The notes beneath the pieces are model-generated. The model saw only the letters and a list, made by a program, of their open reading frames with translations. It was not told the origin of the DNA and made no database searches. Shown here in pieces: positions 8,468 to 17,808 of a DNA stretch of 64,000 nt. The stretch comes from Rhizobium sp. 16-449-1b. GTDB lineage: Bacteria; Pseudomonadota; Alphaproteobacteria; Rhizobiales; Rhizobiaceae. The translations under genes were made by a program, and so were the position numbers. The stretch covers positions 1-64,000 of the forward strand of contig NZ_JAGHMH010000026.1 of the NCBI RefSeq assembly GCF_017741935.1. The letters are read 5' to 3'. Each line of letters starts with the position of its first letter. Positions within the stretch are counted from its first letter, which is position 1.

Positions 8468-8673
8468 GCGGACTCCGGTTCGTCGAAATCGGTGCAGTTG
8501 GCCGGGTCGACGACGCGGCAACGACGGGAATCTGACAGCTTTGCCCGTCGAAATCAATCACCTCCGATAATGAAGACTTATCGGTGGTCAGCGACCACGA
8601 GCACATTTATCGGATGTGAGGAACCGTAACATCGATATGGCGTTCGTTTAGGAAATCGTTTACCATAAAATCA

Positions 8674-9795
8674 ATGACTTATGATCTCGCGAAAATCAGC
8701 ATTTCTACCCTGATGCGGCCGGCTTTCGACGCCGGCATCGCACTCACCCGTCTCGACGAGCGCATCGCCCGCTCGCCGGTCGGCGCGGGCTTCCTCGAAC
8801 GGTCGCAGTTCACTGATGCCTGCGCCTCGCTGTGGATCGACGGCGAACTCGTTCATCTCGAAGACCTCGTCCTCCACGACCACACCCGCGATATTCGCAC
8901 GCCCACACACGAACTGACCATCGCCCGCGACGTTTTACGAACGCGCCGTCGTATCACTGGGCAGTCACCGGATTGGGCCTTGTCGGCAGAGGGTATCCGA
9001 GTTTTGCGACAGACTTCGGACATCAGTCCGGCGGGAGCCGAAACGGTTGATCCAGCCGGTGCCACCAAACGCGTCGTCGTGGTCGAACCAGTAGGGGAGG
9101 GAGAGGATGACGACGACATCGGAAATCTCCCCGGCGTCGATTACGCCGCCATCGATGCGATCCTTGCTCGCTCTGACGCCGCGATCGAACGAGCCAGAAA
9201 GCCTGGCCGGGCTCCGGCCGATCCGATGATCTACGATCTCGACTGGGATGAGGATGCCCGGCTCGACGAATGGCGCGGGGTGTTGCGGCAGGCGGAAAAT
9301 CTGCCGGCGGTGCTGCAGGCGATCATCGCCCTCGACGCCTGGAACGAGCTTGCCGTCCTCCAGCACGCGCCCTGGCTGGGCCGGCTGTTGGCCGCCTCCG
9401 TTCTGCGCCAGGCCGGCGTTACCACCGGTGCCCATCTTGCCGCCATCAATCTTGGCCTCAAAACCATCCCCGTCGATCGGCGCCGGCATCGCGATCGGGA
9501 AACCCGGTTGCTCGCCATCGCTCAGGGTTTGCTGGCGGCCGCCGAGATCGGTATGAAGGAGCATGACCGGCTGACGCTGGCGCGCACCCTGTTCGAGCGG
9601 AAGCTGGAGGGGCGCCGAACATCATCCAAACTGCCGGAACTGGTCGAGCTCGTCATGGCAAGGCCGCTGGTGTCGGCGGGGATGGTGGCAAAGACGCTGG
9701 AAGTGACGCCGCAGGCGGCGCGGCGGATCGTTTTGGAGCTGGGGCTCAGAGAGATGACGGGGAGGGGGAGGTTTCGGGCGTGGGGGATCCTGTAG
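8674..9795 (+). CDS. RHE_PE00001 family protein (DUF1612 plus HTH domain)
   Basis: A 373-residue protein whose start (MTYDLAKISISTLMRPAFDA) and the ARSPVGAGFLERSQF and ASLWIDGELVHLEDLVLHD blocks match a family known almost only from Rhizobiales plasmids. The C-terminal 60 residues (LVELVMARPLVSAGMVAKT and following) are a predicted DNA-binding helix-turn-helix. Function is unknown. It is divergent from the tyrosine recombinase with about 200 bases between the starts. Confidence 0.8.
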   Translation: MTYDLAKISISTLMRPAFDAGIALTRLDERIARSPVGAGFLERSQFTDACASLWIDGELVHLEDLVLHDHTRDIRTPTHELTIARDVLRTRRRITGQSPDWALSAEGIRVLRQTSDISPAGAETVDPAGATKRVVVVEPVGEGEDDDDIGNLPGVDYAAIDAILARSDAAIERARKPGRAPADPMIYDLDWDEDARLDEWRGVLRQAENLPAVLQAIIALDAWNELAVLQHAPWLGRLLAASVLRQAGVTTGAHLAAINLGLKTIPVDRRRHRDRETRLLAIAQGLLAAAEIGMKEHDRLTLARTLFERKLEGRRTSSKLPELVELVMARPLVSAGMVAKTLEVTPQAARRIVLELGLREMTGRGRFRAWGIL

Positions 9796-9905
9796 CACCT
9801 GTCACTATTTGGATCGGGACCGCCGCGCGATCCAGATAGCGTCGCTTTGTGGATGCGCGCCGATCAGAGAAATCCTGCATCCATTAAGTGACCCTTCCAC
9901 AGTGG

Positions 9906-10370
9906 TTAGACCGGGTCCGCGCGTTTGCGGGTCATAAGTCTACAAGCCAGATGTTGATCTCCCCAGCGGGTCGCGAACGCTTCCGAGACTTCAAACCAAC
10001 TCCCATCGTTGCCGGCGCCGTGGTTGGCGCCCATGCACGAACATTGGCATTCATGGTGCTGGGCATTCATGCAGGAAGGGGAACATTTCTCCTGCTCGCG
10101 ATAGGGCTGGATCACATAAAGCTGCCTGTATTTCTCCAGCGCCCGTGTCACGAAGTCGTTGAACCAAGCTTTTGGCAGTTCCCAGCATTGCAGAGGCTCG
10201 ATCCAGGCAGGCTGCAGCTTTTGCCCGTGATGCAGCCAAAGCCGATTGTGCTGGGAGTAAGGGAGGCGTGCCCGTATCCGCTGGCCTTTGCCGCCGCGTC
10301 TCAGAACTACAGGGATTGTCTTCTGGTTCCAGACGCGCCGGAGTTCGCTGTCACTGATATCTGCCCCCAT
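9906..10370 (-). CDS. Small Cys/His-motif protein, unknown function
   Basis: About 154 residues from the second ATG (10370), which has AGGAGG nine bases upstream; an ATG two codons earlier (10376) is too close to that site. The C-terminal half holds CSPSCMNAQHHECQCSCMG followed by ANHG, a compact C-x3-C...C-x-C-x-C cluster with an NHG that looks metal-binding. It follows the giant NTPase gene by 36 bases on the same strand and is probably the last gene of that operon. I do not recognise a named family. Codon use and GC look like those of the neighbours. Confidence 0.6.
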   Translation of the reverse strand: MGADISDSELRRVWNQKTIPVVLRRGGKGQRIRARLPYSQHNRLWLHHGQKLQPAWIEPLQCWELPKAWFNDFVTRALEKYRQLYVIQPYREQEKCSPSCMNAQHHECQCSCMGANHGAGNDGSWFEVSEAFATRWGDQHLACRLMTRKRADPV

Positions 10371-10412
10371 TGACATCCCCCTCCTGTTATATGATCTCGG
10401 TCCCTGACAACC

Positions 10413-13400
10413 TCAGCGTAACAGCTCCGGCAAGTCGTAGAGCAGCTTCATCGCGTCGGGCCAGCCGACGTCGGAAAACAGCTTGAGGATCTCAAGCAGT
10501 TCGGTGCGGCATACTCCATCTTCAAAAAGGGAACGATAATCCGCAAGGTAGCGCGTGACGATACCGACGATCAATTTGAGCGCGAGGCTTTCGTGGTGAT
10601 ATCCCTCTCGCATGCCGGCGCCTAACAGGATCCCGTGGAGCGCCTTGAAGACACCTGGGGGATCACCAGGGATCAAATATTCGTAGAGCTCGATGAGATG
10701 ATGATGCGTTGCCGGCTCGTGAGACTTCGACAGCAGTGCCAGCATCGGGCGATAGTCGGCGAGGAAACTGCTCATGGCCTCAGAGGTGTCAAGCCCTTGA
10801 CTTGGGTTGCTGCTCTCCTGGTATGCCCCTGAACCGAAGTAGAGTTGGTTCATGAGATGGTGGATGATCTGCTCTGCCGCCCGGTATCGGGCAATCGCCG
10901 CGTCTCGCGCGGCACCCTCCCTGTCGTCAGCGATCAAAACAGCATAGCTTTCTGTCGCGGCAGCTGAGCAGACTTCAAGGATAAGCATTGACCCACGCTG
11001 CGCGCGATCCGAAAGCGGCTGGTCATTATCTTGGTCTGACTTATAGCGCGCGATGAACGCCTCGCGAAGCGGCGAGATGAACGCCATAAGCAGGTCCTGG
11101 TTCGTGACCAGATCCTTCAGCCATTCAATTAGCCACTGCAGCGCTTTCTCTCGGCTCTGTCCAGCCCAGAGCTGAGCTACGAGTCCACCCAGAACTTCGG
11201 AAAGTTCATCGCGGCCGGAATTCTCTCTCCGAACGAAGCTGTGGCGGCGCTGTTCGACGATCTCCATCAGCCCTTCCGCGCGGTCGACGTCGCTCCAGAT
11301 CAAACGTGACAGGACGTGAGCGACGTGGAACGTAAGTACATCGACATTTGGTTCATTGCGCACGATGCGCTCGGCCAGCTCCCACATTTTTTGCGGCGCG
11401 ACACGACTTAGTACCTGCAGGTTTTCGGCCGCTTGCACCCGCACCACTGGTACCGGGTCCGCCAGAACCGCTTCAATCATGTCGATTATTTCGGGGCGAT
11501 CCTCTCCGAACCTATTTGCAAGGTGCACATAGGCCTCGGCCGCATATACACGAACTGCCCAATTGCCATAGCTGCGTACGTTGTCTTCACCGTCTTTCGA
11601 CTCCGGGAACCGGCTTGCCCAAAGGCGACCCAGAACGCCAAGCAATAAAGCGAGCGAAGGCATACCCTCGTTTTCGGGGACATACGCTTCGCTACCAGCG
11701 ATCATTTCGATCGCATTGCTAATATTGCCCCAGACAGGCTGTTCGACGCTTGCATGGAGGGAAGCGGCGTTCGCGTCGAACAGAAAAATGGTCGCTTCTG
11801 TCTCCAGCCACAAAGCCGACAAAGCAGTCGCGTTGCTTTGAGAGGGAGTTTGCCTCACCCTCTCCGCAAGCGCTTCCGACTGGTCGATCATTTGCGCGTT
11901 CATGCCGTCTTCGACATCGACGCCTTCTTCGGCGAGGATTTGGCGCATCATTCCGCGCGCAGGCCCTGAGGTGACCGTCATAGTTCGAAGAGGCGGATTT
12001 CCGGCAAGCTCGCCCGCGTTCGCCAGTTCGGCGCGGAACGCACGCATCGCATCTGTTGCTATCGACGCCTCATCGACGGAAGAGAGGAAACGGCTCAAGA
12101 CCCGTCGCCACCAACGCTGTTCATATTCGTCGCTGAACAGATCTGGGCGAAGAACCTCTGCTTCGAAATCCGCGCGACCCTCGATCGAACGGTGAGGATA
12201 GGCGGCGGCCACAAAGCGAACGGCATCCCTGACTGTAACCTGATGGGTGAGGATCGTAAGATTGCTCGCATACGGCCACAGCTCCCCTGCGAGCTCAGCG
12301 ACCCGCTCCGCCCCGACGCCTAGCAGCCGCGCCCACACGGCAGGACTTGAATATCCAATTGCGGCTGCCTCGATGCACTCGACAAATGCAGCCGTCGGGC
12401 AACCTCGCAAAAAGCCGACAAAATGGCCAAGAACATTATCCTCCGTGCCGCTACCCCGTCCGTTAGATTGATCCCACGCGAGTTGCGCAAAATCGTTGCC
12501 AATGAGATCGAACGGCTCGCGCCCGGCGACGAATACACGGCGCCGTCGATCGCCAATCTGAAGATCACGATCAATTTCACCCAATGCCACCTCGATCGCA
12601 GCGCGCGTGCCTGCATATGCCGATAGGTCAAGCAGCTGCCGCGCGTCCTTGCCCAGATGATATCGACAGTGGAGATAGTCCTGTCTGCGGTTTGAGGAAA
12701 GCGGCATGATCCGGCTGGGCTGGCCGCCAAAATGCGAGACACTGTCATCGCTGATTTCGCGCGAGTAAAGCACTCGGTAAATTTCGACGGCGAAGTGGGT
12801 ATCTGATCGGGCAATCGGCAAGATCTGTTCCGTCAGCCAGCTCGCTTCCTTGTCGGCGTACGCCGAAAAGTGTGGATCGCGCAGGATACGATCCAGCAGC
12901 GCCCGGGATGCCGCAGGCTCGGCAGCAAAACTTTTTCCTACGAACCGGATCGCATTTATCGCCGTTTGCTGCATCGGTGGCTCAGCCGTCCAGGCGAGGG
13001 TCAAGAGAGCTCGCGAAGTACGGCCGAATAGGTTGAGAAGCGGCACATCAGACAGATCAGCTTTTTCGAACAATATCTGGAGCAGGAGCCGCGTCGGATC
13101 GGACATTTCGCGAACGCCTGTCGTGATCGCGGTGTCAGCGACCTCTGCCCACGCAGTCGCCGTCTGGCGCGCAACACCTCCCGAGGTATCGACCAGAAGC
13201 CCAACGAAGCGCGCGAGCCGTGACAACAGCGTCGCCATCGCACCATCGGCGGCACGGGCTTGGATCAACGAAATCAGGCCCGCAATGTCAGATGGCGAGT
13301 TCACACCCTCTAGCGCCGTCCGCAAGGCGACATTCGCCAATACAGGATCGACGTTGGCATTAGCGTAGATGTCAGCAATCAGCCGCCAAACAGCACGCTT

Positions 13401-15338
13401 TCCCTCGCTATCGCTACGCCATAGCCGCTCGACGGCAAAACGCAAAGCTGGCGCGAGCATCAGGGCGATCGCACTACCGCCTTTCAGCTGCGCGATCAGG
13501 AGCGGGGGATCGTCCCATTCCAAAAAGAACCGTCCGGCGACATGATCGAAGAGAACGTGATGCGAAAAGCTGACGAGGTCCCCCGTTTCAGCAAGCACAC
13601 CCGAAGCAATCACTTCATCGACATTATCATTTGCAATGAGCACCTTTCGGACCGCGAGGCGGCTGCGGCGAACCATCACATCAACCGTCGCGCCAGCGGC
13701 GCGATGCAGCGGCGTGCCCGGCAGCCGTCGATCCTCATAAGCGTCGATCAGATCCGATTGGGTCGAGACTGTTCGAATACTGTCCGGATCAACGCCATCA
13801 GAAAGCAGTTGTGCAGCGAGCGAGAGGTTGAAGATGTTTCGTAGGAGATCGCGCAGCCGCTCAGGTGCCGCATCAAGCAAGTTGCCAAGTGCTCTCGCGT
13901 CCGCGCCAGCCTGACGGAGATCTGGATTGCTGAGGCGCGGCACGTTGAAATGGCGAACATTGCGTAGCGTCGGATCGGCGTATTCCGGGTCGGGCGGGGA
14001 CCCGGGGAGTGCGTCGCGAAAACGCCGGCCATTTCTGAGATCGAACGTGCGGATAGACGCCGCGATCGTCCAGGACTTGTCCTTTGTAGCCATTGTTTCA
14101 ATTAGCTGCGCGAACACGGCTTCGGCAGGACCGCCGCGCGCTGCATCGAGAGCGTCGATGATGATCAGTTTTCGACCTGCGCCTGGCGCTGCTGCCAGTA
14201 CCTCGGCTAGCGGTCGAGCGAGCTGAAGCTCGGATTGGAGATCGGTAGCAGTGGCAACGCCTGGGAAGCGATCGACCGAGAGAAAGATGACCCTCTCGCC
14301 GGCGGCGCGGCGTGCTTGTGCCAGCGCTACCAGGGCTCCGGTTTTTCCCGCGCCGGGCTCGCCGATGACAATAAGCGAACCGGTCGCGATGGCTGACGCC
14401 ATGGGGCTGTCACTTTGACGGGGAATTGGTATCCCGCCCTCGATCGGCAAGCGCGTATGGCCAGTCAGCCGGGTAAGCTCTGCATCGGTAACGGCGGAGA
14501 GGCGAGCGAAATCGGCGTCATAGCCGGGAGCACCTGTATCGTTGTGATGCAGCGCGCGGAGTGCTCGCAACAGCCCTTCGCGATCCGCTGGCGCACCGCT
14601 GCCAATGAGGTTCCGGACAATGGTTTTGAGATCTCGCAAGGGTGCGTCGCCTGCAGCCTCCGAGCCGTAGACGCGTGATCCGAGCACGCGGGAGGCCTCG
14701 CGCCAGTTATCTTCGCCCTCGTCCATCGAGAAACGGACGACTTTGAAAAGACGGGCCATCGTGACAAGCTCGTCGTCGCTTGGAGGGTCGACGACAAGAT
14801 CCACACAGGCGGCGCGTGCGTGGGTCTCGAAGAGTTCCAGTGCGTCGGCTTCAGCCCGGCTGCGCTGCGACTTCACCGTTGTCCAGGTGCCTCCGGTATC
14901 GAAAGCCCGGCAGCCTTTCTCGAGCTTATCGAGCGTACGGGGCGCGGTGGTGCTTACCGCAAGGATGGCCCGATAACGCGCGACATCGACGGCAACACCT
15001 GTTGTTCGCGCTTCGACCATGGTCCTGACAAGTTGTGCGATGGTTTTGCCAAGTGGGCTTTCGGCACCCTGCGTCAGGCCAGCGCTGGTCTTGCTCTGAA
15101 AGTCGATCCGGGTATCGTCATCCTGTCCAAGCTCGATGTCATCGAGGCCTTCTCCAGTCTCCAAACGCAGGCTGACTGGAAGTGCCGCGTTCGCAAGTCC
15201 AAAGCGTCCGCCGACCGGAATACGGGCCAGGATATGCGCGGCGAGCCATGTACCGACCTCGGCCTGAAAATCCATGCCTCCCTCGGTCGCGCGTCCACCA
15301 GCAGGCTTTGACGTTCGAGCGGCTTTGCGAGCAGTCAT
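10413..15338 (-). CDS. Giant Cap4-like nuclease/P-loop NTPase/helical-repeat protein
   Basis: A 1641-residue protein in three parts. Residues 20-110 resemble the Cap4/DUF4297-type nuclease: DFQAEVGTWLA, E60, DD66-67, and IDFQSK (Q81, K83), i.e. the E...D...QxK core. Residues 324-403 hold a Walker A GEPGAGKTG and a Walker B LIIIDALDAARGG, as in STAND or related NTPases. The remaining 1100 residues are alpha-helical repeat-like (many ALLD/LLSRLARFVG-type helices), a likely sensor. This plan is that of Avs-type antiviral STAND proteins. The start ATG overlaps the stop of the Shedu-like gene by four bases, so the two are translationally coupled. Cleavage activity and the trigger are inferred. Confidence 0.75.
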   Translation of the reverse strand: MTARKAARTSKPAGGRATEGGMDFQAEVGTWLAAHILARIPVGGRFGLANAALPVSLRLETGEGLDDIELGQDDDTRIDFQSKTSAGLTQGAESPLGKTIAQLVRTMVEARTTGVAVDVARYRAILAVSTTAPRTLDKLEKGCRAFDTGGTWTTVKSQRSRAEADALELFETHARAACVDLVVDPPSDDELVTMARLFKVVRFSMDEGEDNWREASRVLGSRVYGSEAAGDAPLRDLKTIVRNLIGSGAPADREGLLRALRALHHNDTGAPGYDADFARLSAVTDAELTRLTGHTRLPIEGGIPIPRQSDSPMASAIATGSLIVIGEPGAGKTGALVALAQARRAAGERVIFLSVDRFPGVATATDLQSELQLARPLAEVLAAAPGAGRKLIIIDALDAARGGPAEAVFAQLIETMATKDKSWTIAASIRTFDLRNGRRFRDALPGSPPDPEYADPTLRNVRHFNVPRLSNPDLRQAGADARALGNLLDAAPERLRDLLRNIFNLSLAAQLLSDGVDPDSIRTVSTQSDLIDAYEDRRLPGTPLHRAAGATVDVMVRRSRLAVRKVLIANDNVDEVIASGVLAETGDLVSFSHHVLFDHVAGRFFLEWDDPPLLIAQLKGGSAIALMLAPALRFAVERLWRSDSEGKRAVWRLIADIYANANVDPVLANVALRTALEGVNSPSDIAGLISLIQARAADGAMATLLSRLARFVGLLVDTSGGVARQTATAWAEVADTAITTGVREMSDPTRLLLQILFEKADLSDVPLLNLFGRTSRALLTLAWTAEPPMQQTAINAIRFVGKSFAAEPAASRALLDRILRDPHFSAYADKEASWLTEQILPIARSDTHFAVEIYRVLYSREISDDSVSHFGGQPSRIMPLSSNRRQDYLHCRYHLGKDARQLLDLSAYAGTRAAIEVALGEIDRDLQIGDRRRRVFVAGREPFDLIGNDFAQLAWDQSNGRGSGTEDNVLGHFVGFLRGCPTAAFVECIEAAAIGYSSPAVWARLLGVGAERVAELAGELWPYASNLTILTHQVTVRDAVRFVAAAYPHRSIEGRADFEAEVLRPDLFSDEYEQRWWRRVLSRFLSSVDEASIATDAMRAFRAELANAGELAGNPPLRTMTVTSGPARGMMRQILAEEGVDVEDGMNAQMIDQSEALAERVRQTPSQSNATALSALWLETEATIFLFDANAASLHASVEQPVWGNISNAIEMIAGSEAYVPENEGMPSLALLLGVLGRLWASRFPESKDGEDNVRSYGNWAVRVYAAEAYVHLANRFGEDRPEIIDMIEAVLADPVPVVRVQAAENLQVLSRVAPQKMWELAERIVRNEPNVDVLTFHVAHVLSRLIWSDVDRAEGLMEIVEQRRHSFVRRENSGRDELSEVLGGLVAQLWAGQSREKALQWLIEWLKDLVTNQDLLMAFISPLREAFIARYKSDQDNDQPLSDRAQRGSMLILEVCSAAATESYAVLIADDREGAARDAAIARYRAAEQIIHHLMNQLYFGSGAYQESSNPSQGLDTSEAMSSFLADYRPMLALLSKSHEPATHHHLIELYEYLIPGDPPGVFKALHGILLGAGMREGYHHESLALKLIVGIVTRYLADYRSLFEDGVCRTELLEILKLFSDVGWPDAMKLLYDLPELLR

Positions 15339-16792
15339 CCAAGCAGGTCCTCGAATTGGCGTGCGTGGCTCGGTGTAGTTTTGGGGGCAATCTCGGCCTT
15401 TCCGCCAAGTAGATCGCGAAGCGACTTGAGCTTTGAGAGCAGCTCATCGAATGTGATGATGGCTACGCCAGCGAGACTTGCACGATACAGCTCGAAGGCA
15501 CGCTTTCGTGGACCTTCGGGGATGATACCCGCTAGAATCATTCCCCTGACGCCATAGGTTTCGAGCGGGACCGCGCGGTTCTGCGATTGAAGCCGATAGA
15601 TGTCGCTACGCAGCTTGTCGATCTGGTCAATCACCTGCGCCACGGCGCCAACTAACTCTGTCGACGCGGTGTATACGCCCCCCCGATATTCCCTTTTGCC
15701 GATGAGCTCTTCCCCAGGAGTCTTGATCTCGAGCACCGCTATACTGTCGGTCAGCTTGTTGGTGAGCAGGAAATCGGCAATCTTTTCGCCGGAGCCATTC
15801 AGGATCCTGCCTCCCACATGCGCTTGGCCCTGCACGAGCAAAACCGGCACATTGAACGCCATATCGAGAATGAAGGGGTTGGCCTCGAGGAGTTTTTGCC
15901 ATTGCAGTTCGGTCGTTCGTTCAGCGAACCGCTCCTCGATACGTGCAATCAGTTCATCGAGCGAGGCGAGTTCAATCTCGTCGTGCAGCTTCAGCAGGCC
16001 GCCGCGCTGCGACTTCATCGAAGTGCGGACGGACGCCGAGGCCATATTGACCAGGGCTGCCCGGTCGTTATCCGAGAGCTTGGTATCCGTGATCGTGTCA
16101 CCAATCACGTCGGCGATGTCATCGGGGGCGCGGTCAAAGACCCTTACTGGGAACTTTTCACTGTCCAGGCGCGTCAGAAGATTGGTATACGCAGCCTGTA
16201 GCTTCTTCCGCCGCGTCAAAACCTGTGCCTTCTTCTCGAACCTGTTTGCATTCAGGCGTAACTCGTCGAAGAGCGTGTAGCCGATCTCGTATGTCGTACC
16301 ATCATCCGTCACGCCGACGTCCAGCTCGCGCTTGTAGGTGACACGCAGGTTCGTCACGCCTTCGACTTGCCTGATAGCATTCACGATAAACGAAAGCTTG
16401 CGCTCGAGGCCGAGACCGAAATTCGGGTCTTTGACAAATCCCTTCGGCATGCCCTCGGCGAGGAAAGCCTGAACATCCTCGATGGTACGAAATTCGTTGA
16501 AATCCTGAAAGAAATCTTCGTCTTCAATGATCTCAATCGACACGATAGGATCATATTTCGGCATCAGGAAATCTTCAGATTCCGGCATGGTGTTGATCGG
16601 GAAGAGCGTGGTTGTGTGCTTGCCCGCATCGAAGCGTATGAGCACCTGCGTCGTATTGATTTCGGTGAGGTCAGCGATCGCGATTCGCCGCTCGGATGGT
16701 GTGAAGAACACCTCGACGAAGCCGGGCCCCTTTCTCTGCAGGAAAAGAGTACCTTTGTCGTCATCACCGAACTGGGGGCCGAAGGTTGCCAT
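15335..16792 (-). CDS. sduA: Shedu-like anti-phage nuclease (SduA C-terminal/DUF4263 domain)
   Basis: A 485-residue protein whose C-terminal third matches the Shedu nuclease domain: WQKLLEANPFIL (298-309), IADFLLTN with D340, AVLEIKTPGEEL with E355 and K357, EYRGGVY (368-374) and ELVGAVAQVIDQ. This is a PD-(D/E)XK fold; the family degrades DNA during phage infection and often forms tetramers. The N-terminal 280 residues are a sensing region without motifs I can name. Shedu normally acts alone; here the gene is coupled by a four-base overlap to the giant NTPase gene. The nearest upstream gene on the same strand ends 253 bases away, so a promoter is expected between 16793 and about 16950. Confidence 0.82.
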   Translation of the reverse strand: MATFGPQFGDDDKGTLFLQRKGPGFVEVFFTPSERRIAIADLTEINTTQVLIRFDAGKHTTTLFPINTMPESEDFLMPKYDPIVSIEIIEDEDFFQDFNEFRTIEDVQAFLAEGMPKGFVKDPNFGLGLERKLSFIVNAIRQVEGVTNLRVTYKRELDVGVTDDGTTYEIGYTLFDELRLNANRFEKKAQVLTRRKKLQAAYTNLLTRLDSEKFPVRVFDRAPDDIADVIGDTITDTKLSDNDRAALVNMASASVRTSMKSQRGGLLKLHDEIELASLDELIARIEERFAERTTELQWQKLLEANPFILDMAFNVPVLLVQGQAHVGGRILNGSGEKIADFLLTNKLTDSIAVLEIKTPGEELIGKREYRGGVYTASTELVGAVAQVIDQIDKLRSDIYRLQSQNRAVPLETYGVRGMILAGIIPEGPRKRAFELYRASLAGVAIITFDELLSKLKSLRDLLGGKAEIAPKTTPSHARQFEDLLG

Positions 16793-17045
16793 ACGCTATC
16801 CTATAAATATTGGGAAAACATAGGTGTAACGAGTACAACCTGCAATCGGAGCGGACGGAAAAGGTGGCACTTGCAGGCGAACGGCGCTGTCCCTCTTCAC
16901 GGTGGTTGCGCCTGCTGAGATCAGAGCAAGCTACCCTGTTCGATAGGCGCGCCCTATCTTGAAACAATTGAAGATCCATAAGGCTCGCGACGAAATAATC
17001 AGCGCGTTAGCAGGTGAAACCGACTGGATGCCGTCGTTGCTATCA

Positions 17046-17666
17046 TCATCCACATATGGTGTTCATTTTCAGGAGAAATTTCTTTCGAAGATCTACAGAG
17101 TGCGGGTCGGCCAAGGTTGCCAGATATCGATCAAACTCCGCTTCCAACTCTGTGTGGAACAGTGTGCGGTTCACAGTGATCTGACCATTATCGAAGCGCA
17201 TTATTGGGCCGCTGACCCCGACCGTCATCTTTTCGGTCGCCCCGCTGTGATGGAGTGCGCATCGCCCTTGGCTATAGAACTCGTCAGCCTTCTTCGTCGC
17301 CACCATGCCAGCGCCGAGACAATCGATAAATGGCTGCCAGTTGCTCAGGAACTCTCTGAACAGCCGACCGCTTTGACGTGTGTGGTTGGTCACCCCCTCA
17401 CGGAAACCCTGAATTGTCTCGAGAACGAGGCAATCCAAGGCGAGGATCGCGAAGCCATATGTCTGCGGCTTGTTAGCTTTATCGACATCGATCAGGGTCT
17501 GTGCTGGCTTGATGAAGCGGCCCTGTATGCGATCCCTCAGTACATCGACTGCCTTCAGCCATTCCCCCTGTTTCGGATTGTCGGGATCCAGTTCGAGGCC
17601 GCGCCAGAACGCGACTGTGTACTTCGGGCTGATCTGGAGGCTACGGCTCTGTGTCGTGTCGCTCAT
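17046..17666 (-). CDS. HEPN-like protein of unknown function
   Basis: 206 residues from the ATG at 17666 (MSDTTQSRSL). The frame stays open further upstream, but that part lies in the IS21 end and is not coding. The protein is mostly helical, with YGFAILALDCLVLETIQGF and then FYSQGRCALHHSG; R135 and H140 give the R-x4-H motif of HEPN ribonucleases. The C-terminus ends RKKFLLKMNTICG. It sits directly beside the inserted IS21 element and in the same direction as the two genes on the other side, so it may once have been their downstream partner. RNase activity is inferred from the motif only. Confidence 0.6.
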   Translation of the reverse strand: MSDTTQSRSLQISPKYTVAFWRGLELDPDNPKQGEWLKAVDVLRDRIQGRFIKPAQTLIDVDKANKPQTYGFAILALDCLVLETIQGFREGVTNHTRQSGRLFREFLSNWQPFIDCLGAGMVATKKADEFYSQGRCALHHSGATEKMTVGVSGPIMRFDNGQITVNRTLFHTELEAEFDRYLATLADPHSVDLRKKFLLKMNTICG

Positions 17667-17722
17667 CGGCCTAGCTTTCGAGAACCGCGACACCTGACCC
17701 CAACACAGATGTGTTTCGGCGT

Positions 17723-17737
17723 GGAATATTGACCCCT
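17723..17737 (+). repeat. IS21 left outer inverted repeat
   Basis: GGAATATTGACCCCT pairs with the reverse complement of 20164-20178 with one mismatch. Confidence 0.75.
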
Positions 17738-17808
17738 CTGGCGGGGTGACCGGCGTCCAATTTTGACCCCCCACCTGTTTCGTCTGACCATCCGTCTTTC
17801 GCTGGCGG

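Noticed and set aside
9888..10373. 161-codon plus-strand open frame
   Set aside because: It is the shadow of the minus-strand Cys-motif gene, whose start has a good AGGAGG and whose motif looks real.
16959..17732. 257-codon plus-strand open frame
   Set aside because: It lies opposite the HEPN-like gene and runs into the IS21 end; its residues have no family-like pattern.
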